From assembly GCF_027107535.1 (NCBI RefSeq), contig NZ_CP114283.1, positions 2,480,001 to 2,544,000 of the forward strand: a stretch of DNA of 64,000 nt. The letters are read 5' to 3'. Both the position numbers and the translations under genes were made by a program. The notes under the pieces were generated by a model. That model searched no databases, had not been told where the DNA came from, and saw nothing but the letters and a program-made list of their open reading frames with translations. The first letter of the stretch is position 1; each line of letters starts with the position of its first letter. Positions 8,755 through 16,776 of this stretch are shown piece after piece. Origin of the DNA: Streptomyces aurantiacus. Lineage in GTDB: Bacteria; Actinomycetota; Actinomycetes; Streptomycetales; Streptomycetaceae.

Positions 8755-9097
8755 GGAGCTTTCTGAGCCGGAGGAGGTCGCGCAGGCCCGCTTCGAGCTT
8801 GACCCGGCCCGAGCCCCAGGCCTTCGCGAAGTTCAGCTCGCCGTCCACCATCGCCACCAGGTCGTCGCCGGTCATGGCGAGCCTGATCTCGGCCTTTTCG
8901 GGCGGGAGCCCCTCGACCGTGTCGAGCACCGTGATCCGGCCGTCCCGCAGACGGCCGACGAAGGTGACGTCGAGATCGGTGACATGGCAGCTCAGCGAGC
9001 GGTCCAGCGCCGCGGCGCTCCGAACGTCGCCGTCCGCGCCCGCCATGCTGTCCGAGAGTTTGTCGAGTGCGCTGCGGCACTCCTCGATCGTCGCCAT
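8750..9097 (-). CDS. SCP2-like sterol-carrier-domain protein
   Basis: A small 115-residue protein starting MATIEECRSALDKL. The order of elements (helical N-terminus, LSCHVTDLDVTFVGRL strands, AEIRLAMTGDDLVAMVDGEL and then FAKAWGSGRVKLEAGLRDLLRL) fits the SCP2 sterol-transfer fold, which binds hydrophobic ligands. No catalytic residues and no export signal are seen. The ATG at 9097 is the only reasonable start and has only a weak G-rich site upstream. It is divergent from the small gene at 9140 and converges on the fecE-like gene. Confidence 0.75.
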   Translation of the reverse strand: MATIEECRSALDKLSDSMAGADGDVRSAAALDRSLSCHVTDLDVTFVGRLRDGRITVLDTVEGLPPEKAEIRLAMTGDDLVAMVDGELNFAKAWGSGRVKLEAGLRDLLRLRKLL

Positions 9098-9139
9098 CGT
9101 GATCGACGGTACCCCAGCGCCACGCGGTAGCGTCGTGGC

Positions 9140-9580
9140 ATGAGCCACTCCATGACCGGCCCCGAGACCGAATCCCTCGGTACGCGGCCTTTCGGTACGG
9201 AGGCGGATGTTCCGGTCCATCCCGGAGCGGATCCGGCACTGCCCGCCGACCGCGCGGCCGGGCCCGGCGGTGAGCCGGACGCCCGGCCCGAGTACGACCC
9301 CGCCGCCCCCGCCCCGCTGCACGTGCCCCGCACGCCCACGGGCGACGCCGAGGTCGACGCCCTGCTCGACCGGCTGGCCGACGCGGACCACCTCGCCACG
9401 GACGGCCACATCCAGGTGTACGAGGATGTGCACCGGGGGCTGCGTGACGCGCTCACCGCGCTCGACGCCCGCCCGGAACCTCCGGCTCCCCTCCGTCACC
9501 CGACCACCACCCCTCAACGAGGCCCTTCGGGCCCCCCGTCCGAACCGCCGTACAGCAGCAACAACAGCAACAGGAGCTGA
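9140..9580 (+). CDS. Small conserved hypothetical protein
   Basis: 146 residues beginning MSHSMTGPETESLG. The first about 65 residues are Pro/Ala/Asp-rich and probably disordered. The only folded-looking part is TGDAEVDALLDRLADADHLA to VYEDVHRGLRDALTALDA, likely two helices. The C-terminus is Pro/Ser/Asn-rich. A -10-like TAGCGT at 9128-9133, six bases before the ATG, suggests a leaderless transcript. It precedes tlyA by only 7 bp, so it is probably the first gene of the tlyA-nadK operon. Its function is unknown. Confidence 0.7.
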   Translation: MSHSMTGPETESLGTRPFGTEADVPVHPGADPALPADRAAGPGGEPDARPEYDPAAPAPLHVPRTPTGDAEVDALLDRLADADHLATDGHIQVYEDVHRGLRDALTALDARPEPPAPLRHPTTTPQRGPSGPPSEPPYSSNNSNRS

Positions 9581-9587
9581 ACCGAAC

Positions 9588-10403
9588 GTGGCAGGAGTGG
9601 CACGACGCCGCCTCGACGCCGAACTGGTCCGACGCAAGCTCGCCCGCTCGCGCGAGCACGCCGGACAGCTGATCGCCGCCGGCCGGGTCTCCGTCGGCAA
9701 GACCCTCGCGACCAAACCCGCCACCCAGGTGGAGACCGCCGCGGCCATCGTGGTCACCCAGGACGACAACGACCCCGACTACGTCTCGCGAGGCGGCCAC
9801 AAGCTCGCCGGGGCACTGGAGGCGTTCGTTCCGCTCGGCCTGGAGGTCGAGGGGCGGCGGGCTCTGGACGCCGGCGCCTCGACCGGCGGGTTCACCGACG
9901 TGCTGCTGCGCGCGGGCGTCGCGCACGTCGTCGCCGTGGACGTCGGCTACGGGCAGTTGGCGTGGTCTCTCCGAAGCGATGAACGCGTCACCGTCAAAGA
10001 CCGTACGAACGTACGCGAGTTGACGTTGGAGGCGATCGATGGGGAGCCGGTGGATCTTGTTGTCGGTGACTTGTCCTTCATCCCGCTCGGCCTGGTGCTG
10101 CCCGCCCTTGTGCGGTGCGCGGCACCCGGAGCCGACCTGGTGATGATGGTCAAGCCGCAGTTCGAGGTGGGCAGGGAACGGCTCGGGAGCGGCGGAGTCG
10201 TCCGCAGCCCCGAGTTGCGGGCCGACGCCGTGCGCGGCGTGGCCCGGCAGGCGGGGGAACTGGGGCTCGGGGTGCAGGGTGTGACGGCCAGTCCGCTGCC
10301 CGGCCCCTCCGGGAATGTCGAGTATTTTCTGTGGCTGCGTGCCGGGGCACCCGCACTGGACCCGGCCGACGTTGACCGTGCTGTGGCGGAGGGGCCGCGT
10401 TGA
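9588..10403 (+). CDS. tlyA: TlyA-family rRNA (cytidine-2'-O)-methyltransferase
   Basis: 271 residues. An N-terminal S4 RNA-binding domain (LDAELVRRKLARSREHAGQL) is followed by SRGGHKLAGAL and a Rossmann methyltransferase domain with motif LDAGASTGGFTDVLL, DVGYGQLAWSLR and the KPQFEVGRE block. In mycobacteria this family 2'-O-methylates cytidines in 16S and 23S rRNA, determining capreomycin susceptibility. GTG 9588 is preferred, since GGAG lies 12 nt upstream; GTG 9597 would remove three residues. The stop overlaps the TTG start of nadK (TTGA), giving translational coupling. Confidence 0.92.
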   Translation: MAGVARRRLDAELVRRKLARSREHAGQLIAAGRVSVGKTLATKPATQVETAAAIVVTQDDNDPDYVSRGGHKLAGALEAFVPLGLEVEGRRALDAGASTGGFTDVLLRAGVAHVVAVDVGYGQLAWSLRSDERVTVKDRTNVRELTLEAIDGEPVDLVVGDLSFIPLGLVLPALVRCAAPGADLVMMVKPQFEVGRERLGSGGVVRSPELRADAVRGVARQAGELGLGVQGVTASPLPGPSGNVEYFLWLRAGAPALDPADVDRAVAEGPR

Positions 10404-11305
10404 CTCAGACCCGAGCTCGTACTGTTTTCCTGCTCGCCCACACCGGACGGCCCGCGGCCATCCGCAGCGCCGAGCTCGTCGTCGAGGGGCTCCTGCGCTC
10501 CGGGCTCGGCGTACGGGTCCTGGAGGCGGAGGCGGCCGACCTGCCGCTGCCACCGACGGTGGAACTCGTCAAGGAGGCGACTCCGGAGTGCCTCGACGGA
10601 TGTGAGCTGCTGATCGTCCTCGGCGGTGACGGGACGCTGCTGCGCGGTGCCGAGTTCGCCCGGGCCTCCGGGGTGCCGATGCTCGGAGTGAACCTGGGCC
10701 GGGTCGGCTTCCTCGCCGAGGCCGAGCGCGACGACCTCGACAAGGTCGTCGACCGGGTGGTGACCAAGTCGTACGAGGTCGAGGAGCGCATGACCGTCGA
10801 TGTCGTCGTGCACAGCAACGGCGACGTCGTGCACACGGACTGGGCGCTCAACGAGGCCGCCGTGCAGAAGGTATCCGCCGAGAAGCTCCTCGAGGTCGTC
10901 CTGGAGATCGACGGGCGGCCCGTCACCGGCTTCGGCTGCGACGGGATCGTGTGCGCGACACCGACCGGGTCGACGGCGTACGCGTTCTCCGCGGGCGGGC
11001 CCGTGGTGTGGCCGGAGGTCGAGGCGCTGCTCATGGTGCCGATCAGCGCGCACGCCCTGTTCGCCAAGCCGCTGGTGACCTCGCCGAACTCGGTGCTGGC
11101 CGTGGAGATCCTGCCGCACATCCCGCCCGGGGTCCTGTGGTGCGACGGCCGCCGCACGATCGAGCTGCCGCCCGGCGCACGTGTCGAGGTCCGCCGCGGG
11201 TCGGTGCCGGTGCGGCTGGCACGGCTGCACCACGCGTCGTTCACCGACCGGCTCGTCGCCAAGTTCGCGCTGCCGGTGGCCGGTTGGCGGGGCGCCCCGC
11301 ACTGA
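10400..11305 (+). CDS. nadK: NAD kinase
   Basis: 301 residues, ATP-dependent NAD to NADP phosphorylation. The diagnostic GGDGTLLRGAEFAR motif (around residue 74), the NLGRVGFLAEAE block, the conserved NEAAVQK and the TPTGSTAYAFSAGGP loop are all present. The start is TTG at 10400 inside the tlyA stop, as I know it for nadK in other Streptomyces. The nadK-recN neighbourhood is conserved in actinobacteria. Together with the Nudix, NrtR and ADP-ribosylglycohydrolase genes it adds to the NAD-related genes in the window. Confidence 0.95.
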   Translation: MTQTRARTVFLLAHTGRPAAIRSAELVVEGLLRSGLGVRVLEAEAADLPLPPTVELVKEATPECLDGCELLIVLGGDGTLLRGAEFARASGVPMLGVNLGRVGFLAEAERDDLDKVVDRVVTKSYEVEERMTVDVVVHSNGDVVHTDWALNEAAVQKVSAEKLLEVVLEIDGRPVTGFGCDGIVCATPTGSTAYAFSAGGPVVWPEVEALLMVPISAHALFAKPLVTSPNSVLAVEILPHIPPGVLWCDGRRTIELPPGARVEVRRGSVPVRLARLHHASFTDRLVAKFALPVAGWRGAPH

Positions 11306-11503
11306 GCCGCGGTCCGAACGGGTGAGGCTCCGCACGGGGGAAGGGGGCCTCACCGTCCGGGAACCCGAAGATGCCGCGGACGCGCAGAAGGCAGGCATTC
11401 CCGTCAGCCGGGGTGACTGCCGGGAGCCGCCCGGGGTACCGCGGACACCTGGACGTTTGTGCAGGGAATGGGGCGGCGTCGCGCCGGGCGGGAGAAACCT
11501 CGT

Positions 11504-13246
11504 ATGGTCATGTCCGTGTTGGAGGAGATGCGGATACGGTCGCTCGGAGTCATCGACGACGCGGTAGTCGAGCTGTCGCCCGGCTTCACCGCCGTGACCG
11601 GCGAGACCGGCGCGGGCAAGACGATGGTGGTCACCAGCCTGGGCCTGCTGCTGGGCGGACGCGCCGACGCCGCCCTCGTGCGGATCGGGGCGAAGAACGC
11701 GGTCGTGGAGGGGCGGATCTCCGTCCCCGACGGCGCCTCGGCGATCCTGCGGGCCGAGGAGGCCGGTGCCGAGCTCGACGACGGGACCCTGCTCATCAGC
11801 CGTACCGTCTCCGCGGAGGGCCGCTCGCGGGCGCACCTCGGCGGGCGTTCCGTGCCGGTGGGGCTGCTCGCCGAGCTCGCCGACGACCTGGTGGCCGTGC
11901 ACGGCCAGACCGACCAGCAGGGGCTGCTCAAGCTGTCCCGGCAGCGGCAGGCGCTCGACCGGTACGCGGGCGACGCCGTCGCCGTGCCGCTCGCCAAGTA
12001 CACGGGCGCCTACCGGCGGCTGCGCGCCATCTCCGCCGAGCTGGACCAGATCACCACGCGCGCCCGGGAACGCGCCCAGGAAGCCGACCTGCTGCGCTTC
12101 GGGCTCGACGAGATCGCCGCCGTGGAGCCCCGGGCGGGCGAGGACGTGGAGCTCGCGGCCGAGGCCGAGCGGCTCGGGCACGCGGAGGCCCTCGCGTCGG
12201 CCGCCACGGTCGCGCACGCCGCCCTCGCGGGCAACCCCGAGGACCCGGAGGGCATCGACGCCACGACGCTCGTCGCGGGCGCCCACCGGGCCCTGGACGC
12301 CGTACGGTCCCACGACGCGGCCCTCGGCGCGCTGGCCGGCCGCATCGGGGAGATCGGGATCCTGCTGGGCGACGTGGCGGGGGAGCTGGCGGGATACGCC
12401 GACGACCTCGACGCGGATCCGCTGCGGCTCGCGGCGGTCGAGGAGCGGCGCGCCGCGCTCACCACGCTGACCCGCAAGTACGGCGACGATGTGGGCGCCG
12501 TGATGACCTGGGCCGAGCAGGGGGCCGCGCGGCTCCTCGAGCTGGACGGCGACGACGACCGGATCGGCGAGCTCACCGCCGAGCGGGACGCTCTGCGGGC
12601 CGAACTGGGCGGACTGGCACAGTCCCTGACCGACGCCCGTACGGAGGCCGCCGACCGCTTCGCCGCCGCGGTGACCGCCGAACTCGCCTCCCTCGCCATG
12701 CCGCACGCGCGCGTGTCGTTCGAGATCCGGCAGACCGGGGACCCCGAGGGGGTGGTGGTCGGCGGACGTCCGGTCTCGTACGGGCCCGCCGGTGTCGACG
12801 AGGTCGAGCTGCTGCTCGCCCCGCACCCGGGAGCGCCGCCACGGCCCATCGCCAAGGGGGCGTCCGGCGGTGAACTGTCGCGCGTCATGCTCGCCGTCGA
12901 GGTCGTCTTCGCGGGGACGGACCCCGTGCCCACGTATCTCTTCGACGAGGTCGACGCCGGCGTCGGTGGCAAGGCCGCCGTCGAGATCGGCCGGCGCCTC
13001 GCGAAACTCGCCAAGAGCGCCCAGGTCGTCGTCGTCACCCACCTGCCCCAGGTGGCCGCCTTCGCGGACCGGCAGTTGCTGGTCGAGAAGACGAACGACG
13101 GGTCGGTCACCCGCTCCGGTGTGAAGGTCCTGGAGGGCGAGGAGCGCATCCGGGAACTGTCCCGGATGCTGGCGGGCCAGGAGGACTCGGAGACGGCACG
13201 GGCGCACGCGGAGGAACTGCTGGCGGCGGCGCGGGGCGACGGCTAG
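11504..13246 (+). CDS. recN: DNA repair protein RecN
   Basis: 580 residues, SMC-like ATPase for recombinational repair of double-strand breaks. Walker A GETGAGKT (about 32-39) follows the standard RSLGVIDDAVVELSPG opening. A long coiled-coil central region leads to the signature KGASGGELSRVMLAVEVV and Walker B TYLFDEVDAGVGG with THLPQVAAFAD. ATG 11504 is taken as start because GGAG is 9 nt upstream; ATG 11510 or GTG 11516 are alternatives. A 198-bp gap separates it from nadK, so it may have its own promoter. Confidence 0.94.
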   Translation: MVMSVLEEMRIRSLGVIDDAVVELSPGFTAVTGETGAGKTMVVTSLGLLLGGRADAALVRIGAKNAVVEGRISVPDGASAILRAEEAGAELDDGTLLISRTVSAEGRSRAHLGGRSVPVGLLAELADDLVAVHGQTDQQGLLKLSRQRQALDRYAGDAVAVPLAKYTGAYRRLRAISAELDQITTRARERAQEADLLRFGLDEIAAVEPRAGEDVELAAEAERLGHAEALASAATVAHAALAGNPEDPEGIDATTLVAGAHRALDAVRSHDAALGALAGRIGEIGILLGDVAGELAGYADDLDADPLRLAAVEERRAALTTLTRKYGDDVGAVMTWAEQGAARLLELDGDDDRIGELTAERDALRAELGGLAQSLTDARTEAADRFAAAVTAELASLAMPHARVSFEIRQTGDPEGVVVGGRPVSYGPAGVDEVELLLAPHPGAPPRPIAKGASGGELSRVMLAVEVVFAGTDPVPTYLFDEVDAGVGGKAAVEIGRRLAKLAKSAQVVVVTHLPQVAAFADRQLLVEKTNDGSVTRSGVKVLEGEERIRELSRMLAGQEDSETARAHAEELLAAARGDG

Positions 13247-13779
13247 GCGCCGGTACGACGGACAGGCCGGTGCGGCCGTCGGTCGGGCCGCCGCTCCGGC
13301 GGGCAGGTCGGACGGGTGGGTGCGCCCGCGAGGGCCTGGCGGCCCCACGCGGCGACCGTCGCTCGCTGCCCGTGGAACGGCGTTCGGCCACAGGTCGCTC
13401 GGCGGCTCCTTGCGGCTCGTCGCCCGCCCCGGCCGTGTCCGGGGACGATGTGAGCGATGCCGCGGACGATGTGAGCGACGCCGCACGGTCGTTGGGGTGC
13501 ACATCGAGCGCGTGGAGGGGCGCGAAAGGGGCGTGAACGGGGGCTCGCCAGGGGCGACGCCCGCCCTGGACTGTTTTCGCACACCGCCTCTTTCTCACTC
13601 GTGTGAGTGACTGCCCGCATCCAGGCCGCGCACCCCCTGCCGCAGCGGTCCCTCGGTGGTCGGCAACTCCTTTCCGTCCTGGCATCCTTAGGAGGAGGAC
13701 GAGCGGTCCACCCCCGCCACCCGTTCCTTCTGTACGTTTCTTCGTGACCGCCCGACGCCGAACCAGGAGCCCCGGCCAC
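13247..13779. other. 533-bp gap with an inverted repeat; no convincing gene
   Basis: Between recN and the glycosyltransferase no frame shows convincing coding signs. It holds a duplicated GACGATGTGAGCGA motif near 13445 and 13466, and an inverted repeat TCACTC-GTGT-GAGTGA at 13597-13612 preceded by a pyrimidine-rich stretch, a candidate regulatory site for the gene starting at 13780. Confidence 0.5.
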
Positions 13780-14916
13780 GTGAGCCCCGTGAGCAGCCAC
13801 TCACCGCACGGACAGCCGTCGCTGCGTGCCGTCCAGGTGCTGGGCGGCGGCAGCGCGGGCAGCAGTGCCCATGTCCGGTCGCTGACCTCGGGGCTCGTCG
13901 CGAGGGGCGTGCGGGTCACCGTGTGCGCCCCGGCAGCGGCCGACCACCTGTACGACTTCACCGGTGTCGGCGCCGATCACGTGCATGTGCCGAGGCGCAA
14001 CGACCCGGCCTCGGTGGCGGCGTTGCGGGTGGCCTGCGCGGATGCCGACCTGGTGCACGCGCACGGTCTGCACGCCGCGCTGAGGGCCGCGCTCGCGCTC
14101 AGCGGGCGGCACGTCCCGCTCGTCGTCACCTGGCACACCCGTCCGTACGCCGAGGGCGCGCGGGCCCACCTGCTGCGGCTTCTGGAGCGGCGGGTGGCGA
14201 AGTCCGCGTCGGTCGTCCTCGGGTCCTCGTCCGACCTCGTGGACCGGGCCCGCACCAGGGGTGCGCGGGACGCGCGGCTCGCCGCGGTCGCCCTGCCGGC
14301 CCAGCGCCGGCCCGCCGAGGACGAGGACGCCGACCGGATGCGGCCCAAGGTACGTGCCGAACTCGGCGCGACCGACCGGCCGCTGCTGATGGCGGTCGGA
14401 TCCCTCGACCGGCACCGGGGGTACGACACGCTGCTGGACGCCACGCGCGCGTGGCGACGGCTCGACCCCCTGCCCCTGCTCGTGATCGCCGGAGAAGGAC
14501 CGCTGAGGGGCGAACTCCAGCGGCGTATCGAGAACGAAGGGCTTCCCGTGCGCCTCGTCGGCCGGAGGGACGACATCGGGGAGCTTCTCGGGGCCGCCGA
14601 TCTCGCCCTGCTGCCCGGCTGCCCGGAATCGCGTTCCGTGCTCGCCCAGGAAGCCCTGCACGCGCGCGTGCCCCTGGTCGCGGTCGCCACCGGAGGTATC
14701 CCCGAACTGGTCGGCGACGCCGCCGAGCTCGTCCCGCCCGGTGACTGCGAAGCGCTCTCCGAGGCCGTGGTGGGCCTTCTCGCCGACCCGGGCCGGTGTG
14801 AGCGCCTCAGGGACAGGGGAACGCGCCAGGCGGCCACCTGGCCGACCGAGGACGAGACGGTGGCCCAGGTGCTCAGCGTGTACGACGAGCTGACCAAGCC
14901 CCTGCCGCTCCCGTAG
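13780..14916 (+). CDS. GT4-type glycosyltransferase
   Basis: 378 residues, GT-B fold. The N-terminal domain shows the glycine-rich QVLGGGSAGSSAHV acceptor-side loop. The C-terminal donor-binding domain has LMAVGSLDRHRGYDTLLDA, LLVIAGEGPLRGEL, VRLVGRRDD and the retaining-GT E-x7-E region (QEALHARVPLVAV). Donor and acceptor sugars cannot be deduced. GTG 13780 is chosen because AGGAG is 10 nt upstream and the protein then starts VSPVSSHSPHGQ just before the fold; longer starts add Arg/Pro-rich sequence. It is a single gene converging on the PucR-type regulator. Confidence 0.85.
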   Translation: MSPVSSHSPHGQPSLRAVQVLGGGSAGSSAHVRSLTSGLVARGVRVTVCAPAAADHLYDFTGVGADHVHVPRRNDPASVAALRVACADADLVHAHGLHAALRAALALSGRHVPLVVTWHTRPYAEGARAHLLRLLERRVAKSASVVLGSSSDLVDRARTRGARDARLAAVALPAQRRPAEDEDADRMRPKVRAELGATDRPLLMAVGSLDRHRGYDTLLDATRAWRRLDPLPLLVIAGEGPLRGELQRRIENEGLPVRLVGRRDDIGELLGAADLALLPGCPESRSVLAQEALHARVPLVAVATGGIPELVGDAAELVPPGDCEALSEAVVGLLADPGRCERLRDRGTRQAATWPTEDETVAQVLSVYDELTKPLPLP

Positions 14917-14980
14917 GGGCTGAAGGCCCGGGCGGCAAAGCCCGTGATCGGGGCGGCAGGCCCGGCGATCCGGGCGACGC

Positions 14981-16624
14981 TCAGGGGACGAGTCTGCGGG
15001 CCCGCAGCGCGAGGCTCAGCGCCAGTACCGTCTGCGGATCGTCGAGGTCCGTTCCGAGCAACTCCCCGATCCGCGCGAGCCGGTTGTAGAGCGTCTGCCG
15101 GTTGAGGTGCAGCTCGCGCGCGGTCTCCGCCTTGCGGCCCGCGTGCGCCAGGTAGGTCTGCAGGGTGGGCAGCAGCGGCGGCCTGGAGCGGTTGTCGTGG
15201 TCGCGCAGAGGACCGATCGCGCGGTCCACGAAGGCGGCCAGGTCCGGATGGTCCCGCAGGCGCCACAGCAGCAGGTCGATGTCCAGGCGCCGGGCGTCGT
15301 ACCAGGGCCGGTCGGACAGCCCCTGGGCCGCCGTGGACGTCTCGGCCGCGTGCCGCAGGCCCGCCGACGCCGCAGCCCAGCCACCCGCCACACCGACCAC
15401 CACGACCGGCGGCTGCGCACCCGGCCGCTGCATCCCCGCCCGCTCCACCCCCGCCCGCAGCGCGGCGGCGACACGGTCGGCGACCACCGTCCGCTCGGAC
15501 TCCGCCCGCAGCCCCACCAGCAGCGGCACACGGCCCTCCACGGGGCGTACGCCCAGTAGGACCGGTACGCCCACCGAAGTGAGCTCCTCGGCGACCGCGC
15601 GTGCCAGCACGGCCCAGCCGCCGCCGGGGGAGAGCCCGTCGGCGAGGCGCATCACGACCGGCAGCAGCGGGCTCCCGCCGGGCTTGAAGCCGAGGACACG
15701 GGCCTGCGCGGGGGCGTCCTCGGCCGCGATCCGGCCCTCGGCGAGGTCGGTGAGGAAGTCGCCGCGACCGCGGGCTGCCAACTCCTCCTCCTGGCGGGCC
15801 TGCATCAGGACCACGGCGAGGACGCCCGCCGCCCGCTCCGCCGCGATCCGGTGCACGGGCGCGAGCGGCGCGTTCACGGGGAGGAGGACGAGCCGGGCGC
15901 GGACGGAACCGGGGCCGCCGCCGGGCCCGCCGCCGGGTACCTCCACGAGGACCGAACCGGCGGGCGGATCGTCCTTGTGCTGGCCCCGCAGCCCCTCCCA
16001 CACCTGGAGCGGGTCGGCGTTCGCGGGGCCTGCCCCGGCTGCGTACAGGAGCTGTCCGTCCGGGCTCTCCAGGAAGACCGGATTGCCGCTGAAGTCGGCC
16101 AGGATGCCGAGGACCTGCGGGATGCCGCCACCGTCGAGCAGGGCCCGGGTGCAGCGCCGGTGCACCTCCTCGGCGCGCTGGAGCAGCGCGTAGTGGCCGT
16201 TGACGATCTCGGTGTGGACCTCCTCCGTGACCGTCACGAACGCCACCTCGCGGTGCAGCTGCACCAGCGGCAGACCGGCCGTGCGTGCCGTCTCGACGAG
16301 CGCCGCGGGCAGCTTCGTGAAGCGCGGCCCCAACTCCACGACCAGGGCGGCGATGCCGCGCTCGGCGAGCGTGCGGACGAAGGCGCGCTGGTCGGCGGGG
16401 CGGGTGCCCAGGCCGTAGCCCGTGGTCAGGAGCAGTTCGCCGCCCTTCAGGAGGGAGGCGATGTTCGGGACCTCGCCCGCGTGCACCCAGCGCACGGTAC
16501 GGCCCAGCCGGTCGGCACCCGCCAGGACCTCGGGCAGGCCGCCCCGCAGGCCGGGCAGTTCCAGGGCCCGCTGCACGGTGATCCCGCCACCCTGCGCGTC
16601 CGGGGTGTCGACACGGCTGTCCAT
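14981..16624 (-). CDS. PucR-family transcriptional regulator
   Basis: 547 residues. The N-terminal PucR ligand-type domain (about 15-140) opens VQRALELPGLRGGLPEVLAG and includes HAGEVPNIASLLKGGELLLTTG split over the domain. A GGDEF-like central part follows, and the C-terminal PucR helix-turn-helix (about 485-540) contains HLNRQTLYNRLARIGELLG. Members typically control purine or amino-acid catabolism, but the target here is unknown. Start ATG 16624 gives the canonical N-terminus. Its neighbours, a glycosyltransferase and a GH15 enzyme, do not point to a purine role. The gene lies 152 bp downstream of nothing on its strand except the GH15 gene's opposite end region. Confidence 0.88.
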   Translation of the reverse strand: MDSRVDTPDAQGGGITVQRALELPGLRGGLPEVLAGADRLGRTVRWVHAGEVPNIASLLKGGELLLTTGYGLGTRPADQRAFVRTLAERGIAALVVELGPRFTKLPAALVETARTAGLPLVQLHREVAFVTVTEEVHTEIVNGHYALLQRAEEVHRRCTRALLDGGGIPQVLGILADFSGNPVFLESPDGQLLYAAGAGPANADPLQVWEGLRGQHKDDPPAGSVLVEVPGGGPGGGPGSVRARLVLLPVNAPLAPVHRIAAERAAGVLAVVLMQARQEEELAARGRGDFLTDLAEGRIAAEDAPAQARVLGFKPGGSPLLPVVMRLADGLSPGGGWAVLARAVAEELTSVGVPVLLGVRPVEGRVPLLVGLRAESERTVVADRVAAALRAGVERAGMQRPGAQPPVVVVGVAGGWAAASAGLRHAAETSTAAQGLSDRPWYDARRLDIDLLLWRLRDHPDLAAFVDRAIGPLRDHDNRSRPPLLPTLQTYLAHAGRKAETARELHLNRQTLYNRLARIGELLGTDLDDPQTVLALSLALRARRLVP

Positions 16625-16776
16625 GAGGCGGACGCTACCTCGTCCGCCACCTGCGGTGACACGGTGTGCGCCTGCCGCGCTGCGCCGCACGGGCCCCGGC
16701 CGGGCGGAGGCCGCCGCACCGGCAGGCTCCCGCACCGGCAGGCTCCCGCACGGCCCGGCGGCGGGCCCAGGGGCCG

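Noticed and set aside
12010..16001. Very long minus-strand frames under recN, the glycosyltransferase and the regulator
   Set aside because: Shadow frames of high-GC genes; no ribosome-binding sites, no domain pattern, and low-complexity Arg/Pro composition.
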